From NCBI RefSeq assembly GCF_018691265.1, contig NW_024881330.1:20604886-20668885 (forward strand): a DNA stretch of 64,000 nt, in the 5' to 3' direction. A program made the position numbers and the translations under genes. The stretch comes from Tyto alba (Eukaryota; Chordata; Aves; Strigiformes; Tytonidae). The notes under the pieces are model-generated. The model saw only the letters and a list, made by a program, of their open reading frames with translations, ran no database searches and was not told where the DNA came from. Shown piece after piece: positions 23,101 to 36,390 of the stretch (its first letter is position 1; each line of letters begins with the position of its first letter).

Positions 23101-26100
23101 ACACCATTTCTGAAAGGAAAAATTTTTGAAAAATTGTAAAAATTCTTTCTTCCTCTCACATTTGCCACCTTGAAATCTGAGAAACCTCAATATCTAGGAA
23201 CATTCAGTTAATTTTAACAGAAAAAAATTAAAGCCATAATGTGTGGGAACGTTGCCTTATTAATACCTGAAAGATGGTGATTTGATTATACCTCCTATCT
23301 CTGGTTTTGCAACATTTTTTGTCTATATAGAACTATAGAACTGTGCTTTCCCCCCCCTCCCCCCCCCCCCCATTTATTTCTTTTTTGTAGATGTTTAAAA
23401 TACGTTTATTATCTATCACATTACATCTAGGTGTCTGATTTCAGGTTCTCCTATTCTGGTATGGCCCCATCCATCTCGTATTGCAAAGTTATGTGAAGAC
23501 TTTAAATTCCTTGTATCCAATGTTTTACTCAGGGACAGGTTTCAATAGCAGACAACAATGTCATATTCTCAAAGACATGAAACTATTTATTGGTAAACTG
23601 TAAACTAAGGTACGTCAGCAAGTTGGAACTGCAAAATTTAATTGCTCATAATATTAGATTTTCTTATCAGAAATAGATAACCATTCACTGACAAAGAGAT
23701 ATGATCAGTATAAACTTGAATAGCAACATATTTGTAGGTATCTTTTAAAGGCTATCTCGTTTTCATGATCTTCAGAAATTCCTTCATAATGCAAATAGAA
23801 CTGAACGCCCAATGCAAATGATTTCCTGCAATTTTTTGCTTACAATTATACATGAAATTGCTTCATTACTGCTTGTTACTTGTTTCTGTTCACTCCCTAC
23901 AGATATTCAGATAAAAGATGTATCTATGCTTAAAGGTACAATGGGACTAATAGCATCTCAGCTTACTTCTGCTTTCTTTTCCTGTATAAATTTGAATAAA
24001 CTTCATGGATTCCTTTCAGGCACCTAACTCCCAAGGAAAGCAGTGGGCACTACATGCAAAAGTAGGAAGAGAGTGCTGAAGTGCTTTTAAGGCTCTACAT
24101 CCTAATCCTACTTTTCTTATTCTGTAAAGTGAAGACAACTTTAGGGGAGTAAGATATTGAAGACAGCAGAGTACTGTCACTTCAGTAGCAGGGCTTGTAT
24201 AGGAACTTGAAGATAGATGGGTGCATCTCTGCATCCTGAGTTGGGTTTTCCTCAGCAATAAGAGCCAGGTCTCTACCAGACAGGGGTGAAAAATCATGTT
24301 GAATTCTCATCTTCATCCAGTTCCAATTCTACAGGGCTGTTTTCTGTTATCTGGCTGGCTTGTATTCAAGTAGGTCTCACCTAGAGCAAGAGTTGCTCTG
24401 GGGCTATGCTCTACAATTCATTAGCTATAGCTTCTGCTATTGGATTAGTGGGTCTTCCTTCTCCCCTCACTATCTTTCCACAACTAAGAGTCTTTCAACC
24501 CTGGTTCTGCCCAGGGTTTTCTTGCAGTTTGTTGGGTCTATTTTCTTCACAAAACAGAGCTGTCATGATAGGTCATGGATAAGCCACAATCTCTCATGTA
24601 TTTGAATCCTGAAATGACACATAATCAAATGCAGATTCAAGATTCCCTGTTAATTACATAGTACAGTGTTAATTCTCAGTACAACAGAATTTCAGCAAAA
24701 AGTGACTATAGTTATATATAGGATTCAAACACAAGAAACCGCACTAATGAATGTGTAGACTACTTTCTGCTAATGGCTAAAGAAGACACAGTCCAAAGGT
24801 TCAGGAACAGACCATTGCTCAGAACTCAGACACCTGGACTGTACACTAAAGTGCACGCTGAATGAGACATGGGTGCTCATTACTGTTGTTAGAAGTGATA
24901 TGTTTGACATGAACTTTAACAATAAGGAAATCCAGAACTCTAACACTTTGCCCAGGTTTTCTGTGATCACTGGCAATGTATGATTTTCTGACACAATGTA
25001 CTTTAACAGTATCATCATGAAAAGAAAATTCAGACTGGAGGTTACTATTGATAATGGCAGCTGGTTATACTTTACGATGAAACACAGCTTGTTCTCATTA
25101 TTCACCACTAACTCCGAGGAAGAAGACAACATCTTTCATACACTTACAATTGATTGAAAATCTGACTCCTTGTTTTAAGATATCAAAAACATTGAATAAC
25201 TTATATCAGTGTCTGACAAGGTAAAGTAATGGATGAAGAATACAGTCCTACTTTTAAAATTAAGCACCCTTAAAAAAAAAAAAAAATAAAGACAAACTGG
25301 TCTCCAAGAGACTGTTAATATTCCACATCATGAACAAGAAAATAAAAGGATTTTTAAATAGTATATAAATATACAGCAAATAATCCATCCAGAGAAAACA
25401 AAACAACCCACACGACAAAAACATCCCAACTTTTAACACTGTCATTGACAACCTCTCAGCTGGTCCTTCATAACTTTGGATCCAGGAAATCAGAAATATT
25501 AAGTGAAATGCAGCAATGCGAAAACAGCAACAAGGTCCTAGAAACATGTGCAGACTTGTCTCAAGGCGTCAGAGAGATTAAATCCCAGAACTGGAGGCAG
25601 CCAGGGACAAGAAAGAGAGAGTTTACAACTTTCAACATAAGCGTCAAGCCTGACCATCTCTTTACTTTCTCCAATTGCTATTTCTGCTACACCCTTTCTG
25701 CAAAAAAATCATCCTTCAACTCTGACTTCAGGCATAGTTTTTGAATTTCCGAAAGCCCGTGATACAGTCACTCTCACCAACCCTTGCTGTGCATTGGAGT
25801 ATACCTTGAGACCTTGGGAAAATGTAGTCCAGGCTCAAGCAGCCTAAAACATACCTGTGCCCTAAGGGCTGGCTACTGGCTTTTGGAATTGTCAGTAGGG
25901 AGATTAGGCACAGAAAGTTAGGTGTAGCATTGGCTTGTTATTCCACTAAGAATAAAAATTAAAAACCATGAAACAATAAATTCTACTCTTACTGCAGTAA
26001 AACATTTGGAAAGTAAGCAACCCTCAAAGTATGAATCTGACTGGATGACTCAGACATTATTTATACTTCTCTTATGATTAACTTCTTGCTGGCAACATCA

Positions 26101-26706
26101 TCATATAAAATAAAGCACCATTCAACACTTTCAAGGCAACTTCATTGTACACCCTAAAATTAAGCATCATAAATTTAGTTATCCTCAAAATAATTACATT
26201 AAAGTTTCACTGGCACTTTGGACAAGTCTGTGATGATATAACTTCAGCTTAAAATAGTGACCAATTTAAGCTGAACATTTGTTTAACATATTGTCATGCA
26301 ACATGGATTTAATAGTAGTTTAGATATGTAATCTTGGTGTTTTTCATTAGTCTATAACTTTTTATTGTCATTTATCTAAACTATGTAAGCATTAAATCTG
26401 TGGGACTATGACCAGTACACCAAGGTCAATTCCATTAGAAAAAAAAAGTCTCTTTATTAATAAGTTCTTTGAAACGTGTTTCCAAACATTCCTCAGGAAT
26501 GTAATTCTTTTTCAGTGCCATGAATATCAATACAAATACTTGCAGACTGTATGAGAGTAGGAGTGTCCAAGAACCTCAGTAATAATTAGAGTAATAAACC
26601 AAGGAGAGGCTTTTGCAACAAGGACAGTTACAAGTAATTTTGATTTGAAAAATTACATTAAACCAGTCTTAATTCTTTTTCACAGCAAAGTAGTAGGCTC
26701 TGGAAG
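20154..26706. other. Intergenic, no gene seen
   Basis: AT-rich gene-free stretch with chance ORFs of at most 120 codons and a poly(C) run at 23350-23371. A somewhat GC-richer block at 22105-22245 contains an ATTTGCAT octamer core and an AAAGGTCA nuclear-receptor half-site, which could be an enhancer but is unproven. Confidence 0.4.
23350..23371. repeat. Poly(C) run
   Basis: Twenty-two bases that are all C except for one T. Simple sequence, likely length-variable. Confidence 0.85.
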
Positions 26707-26790
26707 ATCACAGAATGGTTGAGGTTGTAAGGGACCTCCAGAGGTCATCTGGTCCAACTCCCAAAGATGGGCAAGAGCAGCAGATGCTAC
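26707..26790 (-). mobile_element. CR1 LINE 3'-end fragment, minus strand
   Basis: TCACAGAATGGTTGAGGTTG..AAGGGACCTCCAGAGGTCATCTGGTCCAACTCC is the inverted 3' UTR of a CR1 element. Only the last 80-90 bp are present, a very short 5'-truncated copy, which is typical of CR1. Confidence 0.88.
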
Positions 26791-27394
26791 AGATCTTGAT
26801 ATTGGTCAGGTTTTTTATTTTTTTTCATATGCAAAGCATTGGAATAGTACAAAATTAACTGAAAAACCACAGAAAAGGAAATAGCAATAGCTCTCTGTCA
26901 AACCGAATGTGCTTATTAACTGTGTCTACTTTATACTTGCACGCTATTTTCATTTGTGATTCCAAAAGTGGAATAGATTTAGGAATTTAGGAAATATGAA
27001 TCAAATTGCAAGAGCACTGGAACAAGGATTAAAAATCAAATTGGTCATGATAAATTGAAAAATTTATCTGAACAAATTAGAATACAATTTAATAACAACA
27101 AAGATGGTTACATATGAAGGAATGGTCAGCTCTGTGAATACAGATAACTATTTAGCAGGAGAGTCTTTGGAATCTTTGGGGATTACAAGTAGAATATGAA
27201 TCAGGAGCACAACATACAAGTCATCTGTTCCTTTTCCACACCATGGGCACGTTTAAACCAGCATAACATCCCCATTTTGGGCATTACACTTGAAGAAAGA
27301 TGTGGACCTAGTGTAGGGAACGCAGAAGCTGGCAAAAGCATGGTCAGGGATCACAAAACCACAAGAAATGTTCTGAAGAAGTAGGGTCATTTAG

Positions 27395-27650
27395 AAGGTT
27401 GAGGAGAAATATAGAAATCTTCACAAAAAAACAGCTGCCTCAGAAAAAGTGGGATCTGTCTGTTCTCAGCAGTGATAGAGACTTAAAGTGCTGTGACAGA
27501 GGGTGGTGTTAGACCTCATAAAAGGTTTAATTTAAGCCAGGTAACCACTGGAATAGATTGCCTAGGCACAGTGGGGAGTATCTACTGCTAGTAGTCTTTA
27601 AGAACAAGTCAAAGAGGAACCTGAGCACTTTCAGGTGGAGCTGATCCTAC
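27395..27650 (+). mobile_element. Possible ancient CR1-like fragment
   Basis: Blocks such as CCACTGGAATAGATTGCCTAGG at about 27546 and CTTTAAGAACAAGTCAAAGAGG at about 27596 follow the order found near the 3' end of old sauropsid CR1/L3 elements, equivalent to the conserved N-R-L-P and C-terminal blocks. No frame remains open. The call rests on remembered consensus and is tentative. Confidence 0.4.
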
Positions 27651-29430
27651 GTTACCACAGTGGTCCCTATGGATCTTACACTCCATGATTGTCCTTCCAC
27701 AGTCACCTATGTTTCACTTCACTCCTTCCCTGGCCTCACCCCTTACCTCTGTATTTAGCTTTCAGCTCATTCCTAAAGGCCAGCCTTATACTCAAGAGAT
27801 CACATGGAAGGGTATAGTGACCTGGTGTCATACTCCTATTCTGCATGCATGTTATTCTCTCCTTTCACTTGCATCTTCCCTGTATATTAGGAAGCATAAA
27901 TCACCCTGTATGCATGCATACATGCACATGTGTACTTCTTAAACAGAAGAAGCTCCCACTCCTGATTAGCCTTAAAATGTCACCAAAATAAATGTTTGGT
28001 AAAACATGCTTCTTAATCAAGTTGCATTGGTACACCTCACAATGCCATTTCACAGTTATGATGCAATTGGTAATAGCTGAGATTGTACAGTATACAGAGG
28101 TGACACATTTCTTTCTAAAATAAAAGCATGAGAACATATCTAATAGCAACACTAACTTACATGATGTCATCAGTTTTGAAGATAAAATGACCCCACAGAT
28201 TAATGAGGAATTCTGCCTAGAAGTCAAAGGTATGATATGATCTTTATATTATTAAACAAGAGCTAGATATGATCTAACCTACCTCAAACAGGCCAGCCTT
28301 TAATAGAAAGAAGAGAAAAAGGCTGAATACCAAGAGTCCTTATTTATTTCTGGTGTAACACCAACGAAGCCAACAGAATTCCTTGAAGTTCAGTGTGCTT
28401 CAGTGCCACGTGGCAAGTGCCACAGGTCATCCTGTAAACTGCAAGATATGACGGATAAAAAAAGCAATGACATTTTCTGTTCCTATTTAGGAGATGTTAT
28501 ACTAAGAAATAAGATACCACAGGACCGTATCTCAGAAAATGCCTGTTTATTATTATGTAACAATTGATGTATCAATTAACTAAGCAATTTTACAATTACA
28601 AATAGGAACATATTCCAGGAAGCCATCTGGAATGAAGAAATCATGAAGTTTCCTAGGAAATTAGATTTTTTTTTTATACCGTACATAGTAAACATAATTC
28701 TGCTGTAAATAATATACCAATAAAACATAGTTTTACATTCCACTTTCCTGAAAAGCAGTCAAGAATTAAGTAGGCTAGACTTTATTTTTTCAAAATCCTA
28801 AAACTAGGAGGTCATTCATCCATCTGATCAAGTCAGACTTACTATATTAGTCTCCAGACTAGAGATAGTGATTCCCTCATCCTTAGCACTGACACCAAAC
28901 ACAAGCGTTCCCAGACCCCCCTGAAGGTAGATTCTAAATAGACGGACATTAATAGTTAATGACTGGGAACAGAGCACATCAATACCTTTTAAAAAATTAA
29001 CAAACCTGGATTTCCTTGGACATATGAGCAATAAGAAGAAATCACCTAGCACCTTTTTTTAGAAAATGCATTTAAAGATTTCTCATTCATAGCCTGCTTC
29101 TGGCTTTACACTCCATGATGAGGGCCACTATTTACTTGTGATGACAAGGGGTCTCTACTGTGGCCAAAGTTGTCAGCAACTGACAGCACTTCACATTTAT
29201 CAATTTCAGGCTGTTCAGTGTCTTTAACCCAAGTTCTGCACTTCCAGAAGAACAAGACCCTTGCCAACAAATTGAGAACTGAGCTGTCCCAGGGAAGGGG
29301 GACTAAAGGACCTGTTAACTTCACACTATTTCCAGTGCAAGTCTTGTGTCACCCTGTTTACATCATGCATCATTCATCTGCTGTGATGAAACATAACCCC
29401 GTGTTTTAAAAAAAGACCTCTGTAACAGTG
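27651..29430. other. Intergenic region upstream of ABRA
   Basis: No gene or clear repeat. Because it directly precedes a muscle-specific gene it could carry muscle enhancers. Single sequence inspection gave no convincing cluster of sites. Confidence 0.4.
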
Positions 29431-29587
29431 AGGATACTATATATCTGTGAGAAGTGTTTCACATATTTTCCATGGGCACAAACTGCTCCTGCTTCTATTT
29501 AAATCTCTGTAGCTCCCTTCAGGGGACATTATTCACGTTAGGGAATTCATTCAGAAGGTACTTAGCGTAAGAAGGAGAAAAGCCAGC
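29431..29587 (+). promoter_or_regulatory. ABRA: ABRA core promoter and 5' UTR (inferred)
   Basis: The ATG at 29588 is preceded at about -90 by CTATTTAAAT (29495-29504), a TATA-like element that also resembles a MEF2 site. CTATATATCT near 29438 is a second imperfect MEF2-like match. A start site near 29525-29535 would give a 5' UTR of about 55-60 bases. ABRA transcription in mammals is driven by MEF2 and SRF in striated muscle. No perfect CArG box was found here, so the regulatory reading is inference. Confidence 0.4.
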
Positions 29588-30339
29588 ATGGCAGCAGACA
29601 GCAACATGGCTCCTGAAGAAAAGACGAGCACTACTCCTGTGAAAAGGGCTGTCCACAAGATCCGAATGGCCAGCCTAGTCTTCAGCTTGGCACGAGGCTG
29701 GCAGCAGTGGGTATCTGACCACCATGTGAAGCAAGCCCAAGAACCCTCTGGATGGATGCCCTCTGAAGAAGACTCATCAACTCAGCCTGTACAAGAAAGA
29801 CCCTTTGAAAAAAGGCCAATTCCACTTGTCAAGATGGACCAAGGAAAAGATGACGATAAATCCTCAGCAAAAGAATCAGTGACAATAAGAGATGCTGAAA
29901 AAAATGCAAGGGAATCAGATGAAGCCCTCAAAAAGTTCAACATTAAAAGCAAAGAGGTGACCAAAACAATTGTAAGCAAAGCTTATGAACGAGGAGGTGA
30001 TGTTAGCCTCCTCAGTGGAAGGTATGAGAATAACAACAGTAGCTCAGAGATGACCAAGCTCAAAGAAGAATCAAGTGCTATTGACAAAATTCTTAGTGGT
30101 AAATTATCTCCAACTGTAACAAGAAAGTGTTCAAACATGGTATCAGAGCTGACCAAGGGCTGGAAACAGATGGAACAAGAGGACAAAGAGGGGGCTAAGG
30201 AAGAACTGCTGCTTAAGTGTCATGATAACAGCCTGGATACAGAGGACAGTGGCTATGGGGAAGCAGAGGACAAACTCGAGCAAGAAGACAGTGACCGAGA
30301 GGTGACAGCTGTGAAGATTAAACGACCTGTGTCATCTTT
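29588..30339 (+). CDS. ABRA: ABRA (STARS) coding exon 1
   Basis: Exon 1 of actin-binding Rho-activating protein, residues 1-250 plus two bases of codon 251. The protein binds sarcomeric actin, promotes Rho-dependent actin polymerisation and so releases MRTF to activate SRF targets in heart and skeletal muscle. Visible blocks are KIRMASLVFSLARGWQQW (residues 24-41), ERGGDV (134-139), SELTKGWKQMEQE (186-198) and DTEDSGYG (217-224), all characteristic of the family. The middle part is acidic, lysine-rich and low in complexity, probably disordered. The exon ends TCTTT|GTAAGT, a consensus donor; without splicing the frame would stop four bases later. The ATG at 29588 has A at -3. A second ATG at 29606 (residue 7, MAPEEK) aligns with the mammalian start as I recall it, so the first six residues may be absent or lineage-specific. 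No frame damage. Confidence 0.96.
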
Positions 30340-33149
30340 GTAAGTAAAACACCTTTATTGCAGTATCACAAAAGGTCAGCAGACTCAGAGACAGGTAGAG
30401 GTTTCCATGAGGACAAAAGGGAAAACAAAACTGGTAGGAAATGGTCAAAGACAAAATATTACTCATGAAGAAAAAAAAAAAAAACAACTCAGAACACCTT
30501 TCGCATATTTCTTTGTGCTTAACTAGTTAGTAAACATTTCTGACTATAGTCTTAGGTTTTACATGCTCTATACATAATAGACACAGGAAGTTATATGTGG
30601 GAGCTGTAATTAATTTTCTGGATTTATTAGTTCATCAGAATCACTACTTTTTAATAATTTAGTCCACATTTCACATTAAAATCTTTCACCTCATCAAGAG
30701 CCCACAGCTATTCATTTATTTAATCAGATGTTAAGTCTAAAACAATGTACCTGAAAAAAAATATTTCCAAATACTTATGCATTACTTTGCTTAGTATAAA
30801 TTGTCCATGTTCTTGGGAGTGATCTGCAAAGAATGTCCAAAATAGACATTGTGGGAATTAAACCTTTAAGTACATCTTAACAGAAGCTAGTTTACCTGCT
30901 TTTCTTTGGAAGTTTTCCATGGATTTGGAATTCATAAAGTCAAATAATGGAAACTTTCACAGGAGCTGGGATCCCAAACATACATTAAAAAGGATCCAGC
31001 CTGTGTCAACATCTGCAGGTTTGTTTTGAATCATGCTGTATGTTCTAAATTATTTGACAAAGAGAACATTTCAATCATCAATTGATTCTTCAAATTCAAG
31101 GTCTTTCTACAGGTACACTGTCATAAGGGGCAGGGTGTGGGGGGGAAGTACATTCATTGACTATGCTGTGGAAGTAGAAGTTCCTGACATACAAACTTCC
31201 TGATGTCTGTAAATGATGTGAAGAAAAAAGGAAGCAAAATCTGTAACTTACCTGTGTAGTTATTACAGGTTCTACTTTAAAATTTGAATTAAGTAGCAAT
31301 CAAATTCACAGCATCAGACAGGTCTGAGCTATGCTTCTTTCAGTAAGAGGCTCATGCTTGAAGATTACCAAACAACAACAGGCGCATATTAAATTTGAAG
31401 CCCAGGTAGTAAAGAAGTAGAGTTCAGCCATAGCCATGCAGTCCTCAGGAAATCTCCCAGGAGAGTAGAGGAACAGGAGAGGCAGGTAGAAATTCTCTAG
31501 TTTCCTTTCCCAGAGATCTCCAGCAGAACCATCTTTCTGGAAGATGGCTACAAACAGATGCGCTGTGACCAGTCTTGCCGATGGGTAGCTGCCAAACTAA
31601 TTCATCACTCTTTTTTCAGTAAAAGATTAAAAGATCCATGTGTCCAATGCTACCAGATGGGAAACTGCAGGCAGCCGTTACAAACACAACATGCTGTTTG
31701 CCCCAGTCCTCTGTTTTACAAACTCTGTAATGCCCCAGAACAACGACAGCAGAAAGGAACGTGCAGTTGAGCCTGAACTGTTTCAGTGTAAAACCTCACA
31801 TCTAGCTGTAAAATCGCGATGAGGGAGAGCGCAGCCTCTGAGGCCAGGGTGCACCGAGCCGTAGACAAGGCACAGCAGACACGCTGCCCACTGGCTTTGC
31901 TGGGCAGGGAGGACAGCTGGAGGTGAAACTTAAACCAAAGCAGGGGTTGGCACAGCTTGTCTGCCTGAGCCCATGGGGGGGAAGAGGCTGGCACTGGGGC
32001 GCGGGTTCCTACCAGGAGCCATCACATAGTGGGACTGTAGTGGGTCTGCAAGTGCTTCTACTCTGCATCCATCACCCACACGCACGCAACGTGAGCACAA
32101 GCTGAGCAGGAGGCAATTTGAGATGATAAGGCAGGGTTTTCATGCACTCAATTAGCCTGTGTATAAAGGATGAGCAAGGCAGCAGGAATCAGAGAATCAG
32201 GACCAGTATGCTCATGTTGTATCCTAATCGCCACTTCAGAAATGAAAAACTGGGACTAGCACTGATGAAAATGCCAAAACAGACTTTGTGATCCCTCTGC
32301 AGACAGTCATGTAGGCTGTACCATTCCCACTGCTCAGATTTTACACCTCTCTACTAATGAGTGTTTACCATGACCAGCAGTAGGTTATGACTAACGTAAT
32401 CATGGGTTTCAACCATACCGTACTTTTTAGCACAACTGTCTGAACGCATATAGCTATTTTAACTATTCAAGTTGGAGATCAGAATGATACTTTGCTGTAC
32501 AGCTGACCAGTCATCTCCCACAGGGAGCAAATGATTACTAGTCAAAGTGAAAAAAAGCTCGTCAGCAACCTAGAGCTTGAAAGTTTGTGGCCCCTGCTTT
32601 TGGAAGAGACTGTGTGCACCATCCTTTGACAGAAGTTAGGACCTCAAAACAAAGATTTCACACATATAGTGGGAAAACCAGCAGATATTGTCTGTAAATA
32701 ACCTCAGTTAAAACAAATTGCTCACTTTAGAAATGCTATAGCAGAAACAAAGTAGATATCTTTCTGCTAGACTTTACTTATCTTTTCTCCATATGTCTAA
32801 TTTCAGTGATGCTACCTATGAAAAAAAAACGATTAGCCATATTTACTGAGGTGCCCATTACTGGAATACCATCCTCTATGCTACTTACTTTTCTCTCTTC
32901 TACTGAAATCTGACACAAAAGTAATTTTCTGCACTTACAGTGCTGTTATCAGGACTGGATTTTTTAACTAGTCATTTAAAAAAAAAATATTCTATAGCCT
33001 TGGAATTCATTATTTCAGCCTGCTATTTTTATGAACCTTTCAGTGTGGCTTAATCTTCTTCAAAAAGGCCATAAGTACATGGATGTTAAAGCAAATCTCC
33101 CATTTTTCTGTCTATATTCTGGGAAAAAAGCATTAGTGCCAGTTTTTTG

Positions 33150-33170
33150 TTTTTTTTTTTTTTTTTTTTT
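33150..33170. repeat. Poly(T) tract, 21 T
   Basis: Homopolymer run in the ABRA intron, preceded by a shorter T run broken by one G. Confidence 0.85.
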
Positions 33171-34986
33171 GCTTGCATCAGCACCTTCACCATTTCCAGT
33201 TGCAATACTTACTGGAATAAGGTTGCTTCCTTAGCAGAAGGCACGTTAACTCCTACAGGCATAGAAAACACTATTTAATTTCTGATGAGAAGCCAAAGGG
33301 ATGTAACAGTAATATGAAACTCAAAATATTAAAAAGGAATCTATACCTTTCCCCTGCAGAAAGGATCAGAGGGAACATGGAACATGGACAACTTCAGAAT
33401 GCATTTAGGGTGATCATTCTGGTTAACAGGTTAATTTAGGGGATTGTTACAAGTAAAGCATTTCTTACAGTGGGTTAATGTTCACAACCTTTGCTTTGGA
33501 TCCACAATCCATTGTGTGGTACAAACACAAAAAAAATGCTTCCATGTATATACAGTTTACTGTTTTAACTTGTCATTAAGCTAAACAATGGGGGAAATTG
33601 CACTTCAGCCACCAGAAATGGTTAAGTTAGATAGTAACAGTGAGGTTTTTTCAGTCCCATGTGGGGCACGATAAAAGCAAAAGGATAGATAATATGGTGT
33701 TTTTCTCAACCACTGAGAGGACGATTAGAATAAAGAAGGTGATAATAGCATTCAGCTAGAGAAGAGAATTAAAAATTTCAGTAGGAAAAGGAGAGAATAC
33801 TTAGTAGACTGTTAAAGAAAAAGAGGTAAGAAAGCCTCTACAGAGTTACGCTATCTCACTCACTGTTGTCTTTCCCCTCAATTTGGGAAACTGAAGCTCC
33901 AGGACTTTCTCAGGGGACATGGCCCTCGGAGAGAAGGGGGAGCAGCTGGCTGTGGCTGAGCGATAAGCCCTCCGTGATGGCATCTGCTCATCAGCTCCAC
34001 TGAGGCTGTTGGTATCACTTCTTCTAGGCAATTTTGATTCACTTGATTTTTGTTCCTCTCCCCCTTCCTCCCAATCTCCCCCTCCCCCTCTTCACTGATA
34101 CCTTCCCATGCAAAAAGCCGAGGAAGCAATCAATCTGAGCTTCAGATGGAGTTAAGACTCCACTGACACAGGGTTTCTATGGCATTTGTAAGTTCCATAG
34201 GTTTCAGGAGACAAATTGCTATGTGTAACCAAACCCTGTGTCCACAACTGCTCTGGGCAGGGAAGTCACAATTCAGGGCAAGAGGCAAAGGATCACAGCT
34301 TTCCCTGTCTCTGTATGGCAACAGTTTATATACAGGGGGATTTGGTTTATTGATGAGAAACAAAATTGTCTAGCTTTACTCCACTAATATATTTTAATGT
34401 TTTCCTGACAACACCTACCTGTTAATCACTTACATGCACAAAACCACAGGCAAATATATACTGTCTACACTCAGGATGCTCTGCAGTCACACCACAGAAG
34501 AATGCTCTCAATTATTCTGGTGCTTTTCACCGTATTTATGGAGAAGAGTATTTGGGATCTTTTAAATGCAGTTTCTCAATACAGCTAAGCCAAGCTAATA
34601 GCAACTCCACAGCTAAAAGGGTGGTTTTGCTCTCCTACTCCTTCTTCTATCCCTGGCACTAAGTGTCTGTACTTCTCGCTCTAGCACTACAGTGCTGCCC
34701 AGTACTGGCATCCTTCTGGTCAGACCTGAACTGGGGACATCTCTATCACTCCTATTCTCTCTTTCAGCAGGCTTAGTAGAAAACAAAGGAATGGTCAAAC
34801 AGCAAGGAAACAAAATATTCTGCCGGTTTGTAGTCCTCTGTACTGTTTTGTTAACTGTGTTTTGGTTCTCTGGGTTACTGTTAATATTCAGCTGACATTA
34901 CTTGGGAGGTTTCAGAGCAGCCTTCTGGGAAGTAGAAATATTAGAAAACAAATTACTTTGGCACAGTCACAGCAGAACATACTCCC

Positions 34987-35019
34987 TAGCATACTCTGTA
35001 TAGAACATACTCTGTATAG
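34987..35019. repeat. Short direct duplication
   Basis: CATACTCTGTATAGA is repeated almost immediately (AACATACTCTGTATAGA) within the ABRA intron. It looks like a local slippage duplication. Confidence 0.75.
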
Positions 35020-35170
35020 ACACAATGACAGGATGCGGACAGCACGAAGACTAGCTCAGACTCTCTATATTTCCTTCACAACATGTGATATTGGCCACTA
35101 GAGGAAAGAGTATCAACAATTTGTCTGCCTGGAGTCATATGATGTTGCAATATGATGTTGCTATGCACAA

Positions 35171-35193
35171 ACACACACACACACACACACACA
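35171..35193. repeat. (AC)n microsatellite
   Basis: About 11.5 AC units in the ABRA intron. Probably polymorphic. Confidence 0.92.
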
Positions 35194-35912
35194 AGATCAG
35201 TGAGACCTCTGAAGGTCTTTTGTCATCCTTTGACCTTGATACAAATCTCAGTAGCCCTAAGTTTCTTTCAGGCTTGTACCCTGACAATGACAACGTGAAT
35301 TTTGGACTTCAATCCTTGTTCAGAACCATACTTAAAATATATGAGCATAGGCAAAGCTAGTGCACTCTATTAGCTTTTTGTTGTTGTTTTAAACATCAAC
35401 ACCTATTAGGGGGCAGATTTTATCTAGACACTACCTACTGTTTTTCAGTCAAGAACAGCTGAGGACTCAGTCTATACACTTACAGTTATTGTCATCTATA
35501 ACATCAGGGCAGGCAGACTTCAAGCTCTGCTGTCCAGTCAGAAACGGGCAGGTACATGACTGACCAAAGGTATAAAAAGTGCAGGTAATTAGCAACATAT
35601 TATTTCGCTCCCATACAGAATTAAGTCATTCTGGGCAAAAGTTTGTCAAAATGGGCTCAAATCTAGGCTAGAGGGTGGTAGCGTAAATGAGATCAAGTTG
35701 TGACCACTAAATTTGCTTTTGAGTGCAAACTGGAACACGGACTAAAAGCCCCCAAAGAACTAATTTAGAAGTAGTGAACTTATGCCACCTGGTGGTTAGC
35801 ATCTGGTCTGGCAAAACCATGGTAACCACATTAATAGAAGAGATTAGTAGCAAAACCGTGTAATTCAATCATGAAATGCGAAGCGTAAATGCCTTTTTTT
35901 TTTTTCTTTCAG

Positions 35913-36390
35913 TGCAAACAGGTTTAGTGAAGAAGCACGTATCAAAGCCCACAGGAAATACAGCCCCGTTAGCAGCCTGAAGGACAGGTGGCAAGAATGG
36001 GCCGACCAGCACATTGAAATGCAGAAGTTGAATCCCTTCAGTGAGGAATTTGACCACGACCTGGCCATGTCCACACGCCTACGCAAAGGAGATGAAGGCT
36101 ACGGCCGCCCAAAGGAAGGAACAAAAACTGCTGAGAGGGCCAAGAGAGCTGAGGCCCATATCCACCGGGAGATCAGGGACATGTGCTTCATCATTGAATC
36201 AATGGCTAAGCCACGGCCCGACGGCAAGATCCAAGTCACTTTTGGGGAACTCTTTGAGAGATACGTTCGTATTTCAGATAAGGTTGTTGGGATTCTCATG
36301 AGAGCCAGGAAACACGGGCTGGTGGACTTTGAGGGAGAAATGTTATGGCAAGGAAGGGATGATAACGTCATAATTACTTTATTAAAATAA
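35913..36390 (+). CDS. ABRA: ABRA (STARS) coding exon 2, Costars domain
   Basis: The second and last coding exon supplies the last base of codon 251 and residues 252-409, then TAA. A third tryptophan block, LKDRWQEWADQHIE (273-286), echoes GWQQW and GWKQM from exon 1. It is followed by KLNPFSEEFD (289-298), then GDEGYGRPKEGTKTAERAKRAE (310-331). The C-terminal 80 residues are the Costars domain, with the strongly conserved GKIQVTFGELFERYVRISDK and VGILMRARKHGLVDFEGEML stretches, the actin-binding winged-helix-like fold shared with the small protein ABRACL. The total length, 409 residues, is somewhat longer than the roughly 380 of mammals, with the extra length in the variable exon-1 middle. 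The acceptor is a strong polypyrimidine tract with CAG. The reading frame is intact. Confidence 0.97.

Larger units (their letters stand above)
30340..35912 (+). other. ABRA: ABRA intron 1
   Basis: A 5,573-bp intron with donor GTAAGT at 30340 and acceptor TTTTTTCTTTCAG ending at 35912. ABRA has this two-coding-exon form in other vertebrates. The intron holds a 21-T run at 33150-33170, an AC microsatellite at 35171-35193, a GC-richer block at 31815-32010 and no recognisable transposon or nested gene. Confidence 0.9.

Noticed and set aside
35171..35193. Short tandem repeats as a CRISPR-like array
   Set aside because: Pure dinucleotide repeat without spacers, in a vertebrate intron.
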